Positions 44,172-53,472 are shown, counted from the stretch's first letter. The stretch is DNA of 64,000 nucleotides from Akkermansia sp. (GCA_030523775.1 JAUNHW010000003.1:62001-126000); one strand, 5' to 3'. Numbers and translations: made by a program. The notes: generated by a model not told the origin, from the letters alone.

Positions 44172-45584
44172 ATGAGATGGAAGTATACCATATGCGCGCT
44201 GGCGCTTGCGGCGCTGCTGGGGGCAACCCCGCCGGGCACCGCGCAGGAGGATGCCGCGCAGGAAGAGACAGCAGATGCACCCAAGGGGCTTTCCCTGAAG
44301 GCGGACCCCGCCAAGGACAAGGAGGCTGCCAAGCAGCTACGCGCGCTTATCAAGGAGCACGCGGAGCAGGGGGATTTCGATGGCTTGCGGGATGAGCTGG
44401 ACCGCCTGTTGAAAGAGGACTTTCCCAAGGCGTTCGAGGATTCCAAGCGCCCCATGTGGAAGGCTGCGGTGAAGGGACCGCTGGCCAAGCATGCGCTGGC
44501 CGTGCGGGTTTGCATCACCCTGGCGCAGCGCAGCGCGGAGGGGCTGGATGCCGCCGCCACGCAGAATGAACCGGCGTTCCTGAAATGGCTCGCCGCAGAC
44601 GCCAAGGCACCCGCCCGCGCCTTTGTGGACGGGCTGAACAAGGGCAAGGTGGCGGATGAGGATGATGCCGTGGCCATGATGGGCGACCTGCGCAACGCCT
44701 ACGCCGATTTCGGCAAGAAGGCCACCGCTGAAATCAAGACCATCACCAACCCCGCCGGCGGCAGCGTGAGCCGCAAATTCTACCCCATGCCCCGCAAGGA
44801 TTTGGAGAAGCGCATCAAGGACATCCTGGCCGCGCGCCCCTCCCGCGGGGCGGACAAGAACCAGCAGGATGCCGTGAACATGGCAAACGTGTACCGCCTG
44901 CTCTGCGGCGTGCCCGCCAACATGGGCTATGATTCCGGCTACGCCAAGGATGCCCAGCAGGCCGCCGAGGCCTGCAAGAAGGCCGGCACCATCGATCACG
45001 GCCTGGGCAGCCACACGGATGAGTGCAACCTGCACATGGGGCCGCCGGGCCTCACTTCCACGGACAGCGTGAAGGAGTACATAGAGGACCCCGGCCAGAA
45101 CAACTACAACGACCGCGGCCACCGTGCCTGGATTCTCTACCCCAAGTCCGTGAAGACCGGATTCGGCATCTCCGGCGGTTTCCACGCCATGCGCACCAGC
45201 GACCTCTCCGGCTCCACGCTCGCCGCTGCGCACAGCTACCCCGGGCGCGGCTTCTTCCCCAAGGAATACCTTCTGGGCGACGGCTGGAGCTACTACCCCG
45301 CGGAGGGGCAGTCCGTGGGCGGCAGTGCCACCGTGCGCATGTGGCGGTTGGCGCGCAGTCCCAAGAACGCCCCCACGGACAAGGAACTGGCGGACGCCAA
45401 GGAAATCAAGATGAAAAAGGTGGTGCCGCACCCCAACAACGGCATGTTCCCCGTGGGCAACTCCATTGTCTTTATGCCGGACTACAGCCAGATGCCCACC
45501 AAGGACGGCAAGCCCGTGGGCGTGTACTGGGTGAAAATCGATTCCGGCGACATCCACGACGGGTACGTGGTGGACCTCTTCTAA
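44172..45584 (+). CDS. Secreted protein with CAP (SCP/PR1)-like domain
   Basis: A 470-residue protein with a signal peptide (about 1-25, ALLGATPPGTAQ). A helical Lys/Glu-rich region occupies about 26-230. The C-terminal half holds a CAP-like domain: QQDAVNMANVYRLLCGVPAN (helix 1 of CAP), QQAAEACKKAGTIDHGLGS with a CAP1-type His, and YIEDPGQNNYNDRGHRAWILYP, resembling the CAP3/CAP4 motif region. CAP domains bind lipids or metal ions at the cell surface or outside the cell. The match is by pattern only and is moderate. The next gene, a lipoprotein, lies 21 bp downstream and is probably co-transcribed. Confidence 0.65.
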   Translation: MRWKYTICALALAALLGATPPGTAQEDAAQEETADAPKGLSLKADPAKDKEAAKQLRALIKEHAEQGDFDGLRDELDRLLKEDFPKAFEDSKRPMWKAAVKGPLAKHALAVRVCITLAQRSAEGLDAAATQNEPAFLKWLAADAKAPARAFVDGLNKGKVADEDDAVAMMGDLRNAYADFGKKATAEIKTITNPAGGSVSRKFYPMPRKDLEKRIKDILAARPSRGADKNQQDAVNMANVYRLLCGVPANMGYDSGYAKDAQQAAEACKKAGTIDHGLGSHTDECNLHMGPPGLTSTDSVKEYIEDPGQNNYNDRGHRAWILYPKSVKTGFGISGGFHAMRTSDLSGSTLAAAHSYPGRGFFPKEYLLGDGWSYYPAEGQSVGGSATVRMWRLARSPKNAPTDKELADAKEIKMKKVVPHPNNGMFPVGNSIVFMPDYSQMPTKDGKPVGVYWVKIDSGDIHDGYVVDLF

Positions 45585-45605
45585 CACAACAACCATACCA
45601 AGCAT

Positions 45606-46151
45606 ATGAATACAACAATCAACAAGGCATTGGCAGCCGCGGCAGCCCTGGCCGTGTGCTCATTCTTCACCGCCTGCGGAAGTGGCGGCGGCAAGGACAA
45701 GAGCGACCCCGACATCTCCAAGCTGGAGGGATACACCCTGTGGGTGGATGCCAACTACCCCGAAGCCATCCCCGGCCAGATATCCTTTGAGATCCAGGAC
45801 GGCTGGCCCTCCCGTGTGAAGGTGGAGAATCCGCTGCCGGAATCCCTGGACGGCATCTACGCGGAGGTGCCCGTAACCGCCAGCCTGGAAGCGCAATCCC
45901 TGCAGTTCAAGAACCGGCACATGACGCTCAACTTCACCCTGGCGTACACGGACGCGGGAGGCGGGCCGCATGCGGAGACGGTGGAAATCCAGTTCACCTT
46001 CACGGACGAAGTGGATTTCCGCGATATGAAGGATTCCATCTTGTGCCACCCCACAGATGCCTCCATCACGCGCTTGCCGGAAGGCTCTGCCGGTACTGAG
46101 GCCCTGCGGTACGAAATCCCCCTGGTCACCGGCGAGTACGACGCCGACTAG
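45606..46151 (+). CDS. Lipoprotein of unknown function
   Basis: A 181-residue protein with a typical lipoprotein signal (AVCSFFTACGS, lipidated Cys about 24) and a Gly/Ser/Lys spacer. The remainder is a compact domain of about 140 residues rich in beta strands (for example GQISFEIQDGWPSRVKVE and MTLNFTLAYTDAGG), perhaps immunoglobulin-like. No family is recognised. It is co-transcribed with the CAP-like gene and followed by a strong terminator at 46174-46203. Confidence 0.7.
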   Translation: MNTTINKALAAAAALAVCSFFTACGSGGGKDKSDPDISKLEGYTLWVDANYPEAIPGQISFEIQDGWPSRVKVENPLPESLDGIYAEVPVTASLEAQSLQFKNRHMTLNFTLAYTDAGGGPHAETVEIQFTFTDEVDFRDMKDSILCHPTDASITRLPEGSAGTEALRYEIPLVTGEYDAD

Positions 46152-46173
46152 GCACCATTCCTCGCAGTCAACC

Positions 46174-46203
46174 AAAAAGGCCCGCGGTTGCGGGCCTTTT
46201 TTT
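46174..46203 (+). terminator. Rho-independent terminator after the lipoprotein gene
   Basis: GGCCCGC pairs with GCGGGCC (46179-46196), preceded by five A and followed by seven T. It can also act on the tRNA transcript from the other strand. Confidence 0.95.
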
Positions 46204-46204
46204 C

Positions 46205-46276
46205 AGCCGGTTGTCAGATTCGAACTGACGACCGTTCGATTACAAATCGAGTGCTCTACCACTGAGCTAAACCGGC
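46205..46276 (-). tRNA. tRNA-Thr (anticodon UGU)
   Basis: On the minus strand a 72-nt cloverleaf folds cleanly: 7-bp acceptor stem (GCCGGTT/AACCGGC), D arm GCTC/GAGC, anticodon arm with loop TTTGTAA, variable loop CGGTC, T arm GTCAG/CTGAC with TTCGAAT loop. Anticodon TGT reads ACA. The outermost anticodon-stem pair is C-A. The terminal CCA is not encoded. Its promoter is at 46289-46317. Confidence 0.95.
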
Positions 46277-46288
46277 GGGTTGGGGCGC

Positions 46289-46317
46289 ATTTTACTGGAT
46301 GGCATGGGCTCTGGCAA
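46289..46317 (-). promoter_or_regulatory. Sigma-70-like promoter for tRNA-Thr
   Basis: Minus-strand TTGCCA and TAAAAT are separated by 17 bp, 12 bp before the tRNA 5' end. Confidence 0.7.
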
Positions 46318-46346
46318 GCCTTTTTTCATCCGCATGCGCCCGTGAA

Positions 46347-47933
46347 TCAGTGGATGCGCTTGAGCAGCCAGTGCAGGATGTCCTTCACGGGCACGCGCTC
46401 CTGTTCCATGGAATCGCGGTGGCGTATGGTCACGGTGTCCTTGAGCGCGGGGTCTGCCCCCTCCTCGCCCAGGGTCTCGAAATCCACGGTGATGCAGAAG
46501 GGGGTGCCCACCTCGTCCTGGCGGCGGTAGCGGCGGCCCACGGCCCCGCCCTCGTCGTAGAACACGTTCATGTACGGGCGCAGGGTTTCTTCAATCTCAT
46601 GGGCAATGCGCACCTGCTCCTCGTTCTTCTTGAGCAGGGGGAAGATGGCGGCCTTGATGGGGGCCATGCGCGGGTGGAAGCGCATCACGATGCGGATGTC
46701 GCTCTTGCCGTCCGTTCCCAGCTCCTCCTCGTCGTAGGCCTCGCACAGCACGGCGAGCACGGTGCGGTCGCACCCGGCGGAGGGTTCCACCACGTGCGGG
46801 ATGAATTTCTCGCGCGTGGTCTCGTCGAAGTATTCCATGGGCTTGCCGGAGCCCTCCTGGTGGCGCGTCAGGTCGTAGCAGGTGCGGTAGGCCACGCCCT
46901 GCAGCTCCTGCAGGCCGAACGGGAACAGGTATTCCAGGTCGTACGTCTTCTTGGAGTAGAAGGCGCGCTCCTCCGCCGGCACGTCCAGCACGTTGATTTT
47001 GTCGCGGGGAATGCCGATGTTCTCGTAGAAGGTGAGGCAGCGCTCCAGCCATTCGTCGGTGAGGCGGAATCCGTCCTCCTCGCGGCAGAAGTATTCAATC
47101 TCCATCTGCTCGAATTCGCGGGAGCGGAAGGTGAAGTTGCGCGGGTTGATTTCGTTGCGGAAGGATTTGCCGATCTGCGCGATGCCGAAGGGTATCTTCA
47201 TGCGTGAGGAATCCAGGATGTTCTTGTACTGGCAGAAGATGCTCTGCGCGGTCTCCGGGCGCAGCCAGCCGATGCTGGACGGGTCGTTCTCGTCCGATGC
47301 CGCGCCGATGGTGGTCTTGAACATCAGGTTGAAGGAGCGGGCCTCCGTCACCAGCGAGCCGTTGGCGGGGTTGTAGCGCACGGAGTCCGTCACGTTTTCC
47401 GTGCTTTCCTCCTTGAGCTCCAGGTCGCCGGGCTGGGTGCCCTTGCCGGCAATCTGGCTGTAGTACTGCAGCGCTCCCTTGCGCGCCAGCTTGGCGCTCT
47501 TCTCCTCCGTATCCGGCACCAGCATGGAGAATTCCTTGGCGGTGCTCCAGCTGCCGTCTTTCTTGGCCGCGCCCTTCCACCAGTACGCCACGCCGCTCTG
47601 CGCGGGTATCTGGTCCGCGCGCAGGCGCTCCTTGCTCAGCAGGCAGTCGCACAGCGGGTCCGTGAAGCCGTTCACGTGGCCGGAGGCCGTGAGCACGGAG
47701 TTGTGCGTGAGGATGGCGCCGTCCATGCCCACAATGTCCGGCCGCTCCTGCACGTTCACGCGCCACCAGTAGTCCTTGAGGTTGCGCTTGAGCTCCGCGC
47801 CCAGGGGACCGTAGTCCCAGCAGCCGTTCAGGCCGCCGTAGATTTCGGCTGATTGAAAGATAAATCCCTTGCGCTTGCAAAGGCTCACGATTTTCTCCAT
47901 GCGGACGGGGTCCTGCTGCGTGCGATCTGCCAT
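46347..47933 (-). CDS. glyQS: Glycyl-tRNA synthetase, single-chain type
   Basis: A 528-residue class II synthetase of the homodimeric type, not the two-subunit form. The N-terminus CKRKGFIFQSAEIYGGLNGCWDYGPLGAELK is diagnostic; motif 2 lies in GKSFRNEINPRNFTFRSREFEQMEIEYFC-type sequence near residues 225-255; motif 3 and the anticodon-binding domain follow (VEPSAGCDRTVLAVLCEAYDEE). It charges tRNA-Gly in the cytoplasm. The start at MADRTQQD is chosen because the -10 box (47944-47949) overlaps the in-frame ATG at 47945. Confidence 0.97.
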   Translation of the reverse strand: MADRTQQDPVRMEKIVSLCKRKGFIFQSAEIYGGLNGCWDYGPLGAELKRNLKDYWWRVNVQERPDIVGMDGAILTHNSVLTASGHVNGFTDPLCDCLLSKERLRADQIPAQSGVAYWWKGAAKKDGSWSTAKEFSMLVPDTEEKSAKLARKGALQYYSQIAGKGTQPGDLELKEESTENVTDSVRYNPANGSLVTEARSFNLMFKTTIGAASDENDPSSIGWLRPETAQSIFCQYKNILDSSRMKIPFGIAQIGKSFRNEINPRNFTFRSREFEQMEIEYFCREEDGFRLTDEWLERCLTFYENIGIPRDKINVLDVPAEERAFYSKKTYDLEYLFPFGLQELQGVAYRTCYDLTRHQEGSGKPMEYFDETTREKFIPHVVEPSAGCDRTVLAVLCEAYDEEELGTDGKSDIRIVMRFHPRMAPIKAAIFPLLKKNEEQVRIAHEIEETLRPYMNVFYDEGGAVGRRYRRQDEVGTPFCITVDFETLGEEGADPALKDTVTIRHRDSMEQERVPVKDILHWLLKRIH

Positions 47934-47943
47934 AACGGCATTC

Positions 47944-47971
47944 ATTCTACCCCCGCGCGCCCGCATTGCAA
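47944..47971 (-). promoter_or_regulatory. Sigma-70-like promoter for glycyl-tRNA synthetase
   Basis: Minus-strand TTGCAA and TAGAAT (preceded by GGGG) are separated by 16 bp. It resembles the epimerase promoter at 39715-39743 closely and sets the start codon at 47933. Confidence 0.7.
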
Positions 47972-48009
47972 GCCTAATCCGCGCCACAAGCGGCCATCTT
48001 TCATGGGGA

Positions 48010-51000
48010 TTACTTCCCCTTGCAGATGGCTTTCAGGCGGCGGGCGGCTATGAGTATGGGGATGAGGCCCATGAAGAAGAGGTAGACGGAGTTGCGGCCA
48101 ATGGTGGAGACGGAGCCGGAGTCCGTGTCCTGGTCGAAGCTGGCGAAGGGTGCCGGCTGGCGGGGGGCCAGGAAGAAGCCGCGGTTCTCATCGCTGCGGG
48201 AGTCTTTTCGCGCTGTTTTCACGCCCTCGCGCACGGAGGCGAGCTTGCGGTTGGAGAAGAAGAATTCCGCCGGGTGGTCTGCTGCGTTGGGCGGGCGGTT
48301 CTCCTGCTCGGCGGTGATTTGCTCCAGGAATTTTTCATCCATGGTGAGGGCGGCCTTGCGCACGCGGCGCAGCAGGCTGCGCGCCTCCTCGTCGTTCGCG
48401 GCCATGCCGTTGAAAGCCAGAGCTGCACGCTGGATGAAGCGCAGGTCCTCCTCCGTGCCGTGTTCCTTGAGCTCATCTCGGAATTCGTTCACGTAGTTGT
48501 TCTCCCGGTCCCAGAGGTTGTCGGAGGTCTGCATCACGAACATCATCTCGAAGGCGTAGCGCAGGGGGCAGAACTCCGCGATAAGCGGCACGGGCTTGGA
48601 GCTGATGTTGTGGGTCGTTTCGTCCTGGTAGGCCACGCGGTGGCGCATGGTGGAGAGCTTGTGGTCCAGCGCGGCGGGCAGCACGCCCTGCGGAATGTTG
48701 GGGCTGAACTCGTTCATCTCCTCGAACCGCACCAGCGCGCCCGCCAGCAGGATTTGCGGCACCAGCAGCAGGGGCACAATATTAAGCGCCGTGCGTTCCG
48801 ACCGCACGAAGGCGGAGACGCAGAGCGACAGGGAGATGCCCACGAAGGCCGTGAGCAGCATCACCAAAAAGTGCTCCCAGAACATGGAGTAGATGCCCAG
48901 CACGGCATTGCCCACCCACAGGTAGAGCGCGCACTGCAGGCCAGCAATGCCCGTGAGCACCAGGGTTTTGGCCAGCAGGTAGCCGCCGGTGAAGAGCTTG
49001 TAGTTGCTCTCGCGGCGCAGGATGGGGCGGTCTCGCAGGATTTCGCACGCGGAGTCCGTGAGCCCGAAGAACATGGCCAGCACCAGCGAGAGGAACAGGT
49101 ATTCTGTTATGTGCAGGGATTTGTAGAAGGTGTACGGCGCATCCGTGGCGGCGCGCAGCGTGCCCGCTATCAGCAACGCCAGCACCGGGCCCTCCAGCAG
49201 CAGCGCGTACAGGCCCATGCGGCTGCGCAGGCGCGAGAGGAACGTGCGCGACACCCACATGCAGAACAGGCGCCACAGCTCTGCGGGGCGGCGGCGCGGC
49301 ATCACCGGGATGGGCTTGGGCTGTTCCTTGGGGGATTCCGCGTGCGCGTTTTCCACGGTGCGGCTGTAGGCGTATGCCTCGTAGCGCTCCTGCCACAGGT
49401 CCGGGGAGACATCCAGGCGGTTGTCCAACGTGCGGAAGGGGGCGTCCAGCACCTCGAACACGTAGTCTGCGCCGCCTGCGGCAACGGCTTCCTTGGTCAC
49501 GTGCAGCTCAAGCTCCTCCGCGGCGTTGCGGAAGTAGTCCACCATCTCCTGCGGGGAGCCCCAGAAGGCCATCTTGCCGTGCGGGTCCAGCACCATCACC
49601 TTGGTGAAGCGGTTGAGCAGCACCTGCGCGGGGCGGTGCAGGGTGCAGATGAGCATGCGCCCGTAGGTCATGTTCTCCAGGGTCTGGATCACGCGCTCCG
49701 CATCACCGGAGGAGAGCCCGCTGATGGGTTCGTCGATGAGGAATACCTCTGCCGTGCCGGTGAGGTCCAGCCCCAGGTTCAGGCGGGTACGTTCGCCGTC
49801 GGAGATGGTACGTTCTCCCGCGCGGCCCACGTTTCTCTTGGCCAAGTGGGAAATGCCCACGAAGTTGAGTACGGCCAGGGTGCGGCGCAGGCGGTCCGCC
49901 GGGCTGAGCAGCGGGCGGCGTGCAATGGAGGCCTGGTACACGTGCTCCTCCACGGTCATGGCCTCGTCCAGAATGTCTTCCCGCGGAATGAAGGCGATGT
50001 AGCGGCGCAGGTTCTGGGAATTGGGTGTCAGCTGCTCGCTGTTGTAGGTGATGGTGCCGATGGTGGGCTCCAGGTGGCCGGCGAGCATGGAGAGCAGGGT
50101 GCTCTTGCCGGATCCGCTGGGGCCCAGCACACAGGCCATCTCACCGCGCTTCAGGGAGAAGTCTATGTTGTTCACCACGCGGCCTGCGCGCACGAAATCG
50201 CGGGAGAGGCCGCGCACGCGCAGGGTGGATACGGCGCTGGATTCCTCCTCCAGCACCCCGGCGGAGAAGCGGCAGCGCAGGTACTGCACGGCGCTCAGGC
50301 CAATGAGGTCGCCATCGATGAGCTTGGTGTCGCCGCGCACGGGCTGGTCTCCCACGGTGATGCTGTGGGCATCTCCCTCCAGCACGCGGAGCACGCCGGT
50401 GTTGCGGGAGTAGGTTACCTCGAACACGGTTCCGGGAGCCAGTCCCGGGGTGAGCATGAGCGCGCCGGGGCGGTTCATGTAGGGCATGTTGCTCACCAGG
50501 ATGCGGCGGTTGCCGGGGTCCAGCTGGAAACTGTGTCCGGTGGGATCCTTGTCTGCCAGGGATGCGAAGGTGAAGGGCCCCTGGCCTTGCACGGTGAAGG
50601 GCGTGTAGAAGGAGGTTCCCACGGAATCCCCGTAGTGCAGCAGCTTGCCATCGAGCACGAACTGCACATCGTGCCGCATGATTTCGATTTCCACGTGCAC
50701 GCCGAATTTGAGCTTGGCGATGCAGTTGAGCGGGCGCTGGCGGGTGATGGACACCATGTCTCCCTCCATTTCCAGGTAGTACACGAGCATCATGCCGGAG
50801 TACTGGGCCTGCAGCAGGGAGCGCATGGTCCTGTAGCTGAAGTGGCAGCTGCCCAGCTCCACCTTCTGGCCCTGGGAGAGCGGCAGCGTGTCACCCTTCT
50901 GCAGGTAGCGGCCGCGCACGGAGATGGGTTTCACGCCATCGTTCACCACCAGCAGCAGGTTCACGCAGTGCAGCACGCGGAAGCGCACGCCGTCCTCCTC

Positions 51001-51624
51001 CGGCGGCAGCTGCACGTTGCCGGCGGAAATATCCGTGGAGAAGGAAAGGCTTTCCACGGGGCGGGTGGCCACCATGCCGGGCGTGTTCACCAGCTTGGCG
51101 ATAATGCGTGCGGCACCGGGGAGGTTGAGCCCGTTTGCCACTTCCTCGAAAAGGGCGGGCGTGTTTTCGTTCTCGCCGATGCGGTGCAGGAGGGTGTAGA
51201 CCTCCAGCGCCAAGGCAATGCGTTCCTCCTGGGTGCGGTGCGCCACGGCCACTGCCAGGGTGGTTTGCAGGGGGTAGCGCGCCTCGTATGATTTGCGGAA
51301 GCGCTCCGCCAGCCAGATGTGCTCCACATTCGGGAAATCGTAGCGCAGGATATCCATGGCGGCGTACAGCATGTCCGCGCCGGGGTTCTCGATTTGCCCC
51401 AGGATGGAGGCGAAGAGGTCTGCTATGATGCCGGCGTGTGCGCGGTCGCTTTCGTTTTTGGGAACGAAGCGGCGCGGGGCCTCTTGCGCAAAAGCGATGA
51501 GTGAGGAATAGGCGTGCACCAGCGAGCGGTGGCCGCGCAGTACGGCATCCCACGCCATGGCGCGGGCGTTGCCCAGAAAGGCCACAACGTCCGTCAGGAA
51601 TTGCGTGAAATCCTTCATCTTCAT
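48010..51624 (-). CDS. Giant ABCG-like transporter with TerB-like and FHA-like N-terminal regions
   Basis: A 1204-residue protein. About residues 1-170 are helical and TerB-like. About 180-450 hold beta-rich modules; the last, with GVLRVLEGDAHSITVGD and LIDGDLIGLSAVQYLRC, resembles an FHA domain. An ABC ATPase follows (about 455-720): Walker A GPSGSGKST, Walker B VFLIDEPISGLSSGD, and a signature reading ISDGERTRLN instead of the usual (L/V)SGGE. The rest is an ABC-2/ABCG membrane domain with about six helices and a long insertion before the last helix (LFFMGLIPILIAARR). ATPase before membrane domain is the ABCG order. Cargo unknown. It is the last gene of a nine-gene run and overlaps the previous gene by ATGA. 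Confidence 0.75.
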   Translation of the reverse strand: MKMKDFTQFLTDVVAFLGNARAMAWDAVLRGHRSLVHAYSSLIAFAQEAPRRFVPKNESDRAHAGIIADLFASILGQIENPGADMLYAAMDILRYDFPNVEHIWLAERFRKSYEARYPLQTTLAVAVAHRTQEERIALALEVYTLLHRIGENENTPALFEEVANGLNLPGAARIIAKLVNTPGMVATRPVESLSFSTDISAGNVQLPPEEDGVRFRVLHCVNLLLVVNDGVKPISVRGRYLQKGDTLPLSQGQKVELGSCHFSYRTMRSLLQAQYSGMMLVYYLEMEGDMVSITRQRPLNCIAKLKFGVHVEIEIMRHDVQFVLDGKLLHYGDSVGTSFYTPFTVQGQGPFTFASLADKDPTGHSFQLDPGNRRILVSNMPYMNRPGALMLTPGLAPGTVFEVTYSRNTGVLRVLEGDAHSITVGDQPVRGDTKLIDGDLIGLSAVQYLRCRFSAGVLEEESSAVSTLRVRGLSRDFVRAGRVVNNIDFSLKRGEMACVLGPSGSGKSTLLSMLAGHLEPTIGTITYNSEQLTPNSQNLRRYIAFIPREDILDEAMTVEEHVYQASIARRPLLSPADRLRRTLAVLNFVGISHLAKRNVGRAGERTISDGERTRLNLGLDLTGTAEVFLIDEPISGLSSGDAERVIQTLENMTYGRMLICTLHRPAQVLLNRFTKVMVLDPHGKMAFWGSPQEMVDYFRNAAEELELHVTKEAVAAGGADYVFEVLDAPFRTLDNRLDVSPDLWQERYEAYAYSRTVENAHAESPKEQPKPIPVMPRRRPAELWRLFCMWVSRTFLSRLRSRMGLYALLLEGPVLALLIAGTLRAATDAPYTFYKSLHITEYLFLSLVLAMFFGLTDSACEILRDRPILRRESNYKLFTGGYLLAKTLVLTGIAGLQCALYLWVGNAVLGIYSMFWEHFLVMLLTAFVGISLSLCVSAFVRSERTALNIVPLLLVPQILLAGALVRFEEMNEFSPNIPQGVLPAALDHKLSTMRHRVAYQDETTHNISSKPVPLIAEFCPLRYAFEMMFVMQTSDNLWDRENNYVNEFRDELKEHGTEEDLRFIQRAALAFNGMAANDEEARSLLRRVRKAALTMDEKFLEQITAEQENRPPNAADHPAEFFFSNRKLASVREGVKTARKDSRSDENRGFFLAPRQPAPFASFDQDTDSGSVSTIGRNSVYLFFMGLIPILIAARRLKAICKGK

Positions 51625-51962
51625 GCTCGTTCCTCCTTTCCATACCCCGGGCAGCGCGCCTCCCAGCCGGGGAAGTTCCATTTCTGCGGGAAATCACGGC
51701 ACTGCTGCGGTTTCACGGGCTGAATGCGGCAGGTGTTGTCTGCGTTGAGCATGATGCACGCGCCGTCCGGGGCCTCTGTGAGCGAGAGCCCGCGGCGGTT
51801 GCTCTGCAGGCGGCAGTACGTGTCGATGAACGCCTCCTCCGCCAAGCGCAGGTGGGCGGCAATGGCGGTGATATCCGCATCCGTGAGGCACACGTTGCCG
51901 TCCCAGCGGCAGCATGCGCCGCAGCGTTGGCAGGTGTGGGGGCGTGTGAGCGGGGTGGTCAT
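51621..51962 (-). CDS. YkgJ-family cysteine-cluster protein
   Basis: A 113-residue protein with the YkgJ pattern: CQRCGACCRWDG near residues 14-25, then CIMLNADNTCRIQPVKPQQCRDFP with further cysteines, and a last CPGYG. Eight or so cysteines suggest a metal or iron-sulfur centre; the biochemical role of the family is not settled. It overlaps the transporter start by ATGA and begins 13 bp after tsaB. The start at MTTPLTR is the first ATG in register after the tsaB stop. Confidence 0.85.
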   Translation of the reverse strand: MTTPLTRPHTCQRCGACCRWDGNVCLTDADITAIAAHLRLAEEAFIDTYCRLQSNRRGLSLTEAPDGACIMLNADNTCRIQPVKPQQCRDFPQKWNFPGWEARCPGYGKEERA

Positions 51963-51975
51963 GCGGCGAAAATTC

Positions 51976-52611
51976 TCAATGCGGGATTTCCCAGGGTTTG
52001 CGGTGGGCGTTCGTGATGTGCGGCGGGCGCACGTAGATGGGTTCCGCCGGCTTGGCGGCCAGCGCGGCTCGGGCGGCGTCATCCATCCCCAGCCAGGTTT
52101 CCACCAAACCGCGTGCCGTGGGTTGCAGCCCGCAACGTTCCGCGGGTATGCGGGTGCCGCGCATGCACTCTGCATCTTCCACACTGTAGATGGGCGTGCC
52201 TGCCGCTGCTAGGCGCTCCAGTTCGTTGCAGTTGATGACATCAATGGTTCCGTCTGGCTTGCGGAGGGTCCAGCCGCCGCGGCGCGCGTTGGAAACAATG
52301 GATGCGCCGTCCCGTGCCAGTTGGTCCCAGGAGGGCACGGCCACAAGGCTGGCGCCGCGCACCAGGGAGACGCCCACGCCGGCGGCCAGGGCCACGCGCA
52401 CGCCGCCGTAACTGCCGGGGCCGGCCCCCACCAGCACGGCATCCAGCGCGGTGCATTCGCCCAGCTCCTCCAGCGCGCGCTGCAGGGCGGGGAAGAGGAA
52501 TTCATCATGGTTGCGCTCCGCCTCCCAGTGCGCATCTGCCGCAAACTGCCCATCCCTGTAGAGGCAAAGGGAGGCGTGGGGGACGGATGTTTCTATGGCG
52601 AGCAGGTTCAT
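51976..52611 (-). CDS. tsaB: tRNA threonylcarbamoyladenosine biosynthesis protein TsaB
   Basis: A 211-residue ASKHA-fold protein. LAIETSVPHASLCLYRDG at the N-terminus and VGAGPGSYGGVRVALAAGVGVSL near 62-84 are the family marks (usually GPGSFTGLRIG). TsaB has no catalysis of its own but scaffolds TsaD and TsaE, which build t6A at position 37 of ANN-decoding tRNAs, such as the tRNA-Thr in this window. Length is typical. It overlaps the prmA stop by ATGA. tsaD and tsaE are not in the window. Confidence 0.93.
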   Translation of the reverse strand: MNLLAIETSVPHASLCLYRDGQFAADAHWEAERNHDEFLFPALQRALEELGECTALDAVLVGAGPGSYGGVRVALAAGVGVSLVRGASLVAVPSWDQLARDGASIVSNARRGGWTLRKPDGTIDVINCNELERLAAAGTPIYSVEDAECMRGTRIPAERCGLQPTARGLVETWLGMDDAARAALAAKPAEPIYVRPPHITNAHRKPWEIPH

Positions 52612-53459
52612 GCGCGGGAGAGCAGGGCGGTGGTCCATTTGCCGCGGGAGACTTTTTTCTGCAGCCGCAGCCCGGCGGCTTGGGCGGCGCAAAGCGTTTC
52701 CTCCCACTGGGAGTTCAGGATGCCGGAGATGATGAGCACGCCCTGCGGTTTCATGGCGGCCAGCAGGCGCGGGAACGCCTTTTGGAGCACGGCGGAGAAG
52801 AGGTTGGCCAGCACCACGTCCGCCACCTCCGCCTTGCGCGGCTTCCACTTGAACACGTCTGCCTGGAAAAGCCGCAGGTTGGGCGCGCCGCCGTTGCGGG
52901 TGATGTTGCGCTGCGCCACCTCCACGGCCTTGGGGTCGAAATCGAATGCCACGGCGCGCGCCGCCCCCAGCCGCAGCCCCGCCAGCGCCAGCACGCCCGT
53001 GCCGCAGCCAATGTCTGCCAGCGTCCATTCCCTGCCGTGCAGGGACCGTGCGCAGTCGCACAGCAGGCGCAGGCAGGTGGAGGTGGTGGCGTGGTTCCCC
53101 GTGCCGAACGCCTGCTCCGCCGGGAAGGTGAGCAGGATGCGCCCGGGGTATTTCTTTTGCAGCTGCGCCAGCACCTTCGGTGCGTCCGATGCGGAAATCA
53201 CCAGGCGGTCCCGTATGATGAGCGGGGGCGTGTTCTCCGGTGCGGTGGCAGCCACCCAGTCCACATCCTGCACGCGCTCCACGGAGCCGCCATGGCAGGC
53301 TTGCAGCACCAGCAGCTCTTCCGCGCTGTCGGCGTACACGTCAACCGATGCGGTGCGGGCGTGGAAGCCCGCGGAGACCACGGCGCCGGGAAAGGCGGCC
53401 AGGCGGGATTGCCAAAGCTCCTCTTGCGCGGCGGGAACGCTCTTGTGCCACTTCCACAT
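52608..53459 (-). CDS. prmA: Ribosomal protein L11 methyltransferase
   Basis: A 283-residue methyltransferase that trimethylates ribosomal protein L11. An N-terminal substrate-recognition domain (about 1-95) precedes the SAM-binding core: AFGTGNHATT (the family's FGTG.H.TT substrate motif), LADIGCGTGVLALAGLRLGA (motif I), AFDFDPKAVEVAQRN and the VLANLFSAVL motif near the active site. The C-terminal strands end with WTTALLSR. The start at MWKWHK gives the expected length. It is coupled to tsaB by ATGA and lies 13 bp after the fucosidase. Confidence 0.93.
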   Translation of the reverse strand: MWKWHKSVPAAQEELWQSRLAAFPGAVVSAGFHARTASVDVYADSAEELLVLQACHGGSVERVQDVDWVAATAPENTPPLIIRDRLVISASDAPKVLAQLQKKYPGRILLTFPAEQAFGTGNHATTSTCLRLLCDCARSLHGREWTLADIGCGTGVLALAGLRLGAARAVAFDFDPKAVEVAQRNITRNGGAPNLRLFQADVFKWKPRKAEVADVVLANLFSAVLQKAFPRLLAAMKPQGVLIISGILNSQWEETLCAAQAAGLRLQKKVSRGKWTTALLSRA

Positions 53460-53472
53460 GGTGGTGATTGTA

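Noticed and set aside
47869-51291. A very long plus-strand open frame (about 1140 codons) opposite the ABCG-like transporter
   Set aside because: Its translation is low-complexity (Gly, Val, His, Ala, Gln) and mirrors the codon pattern of the real gene. The minus-strand frame has Walker motifs and membrane helices.
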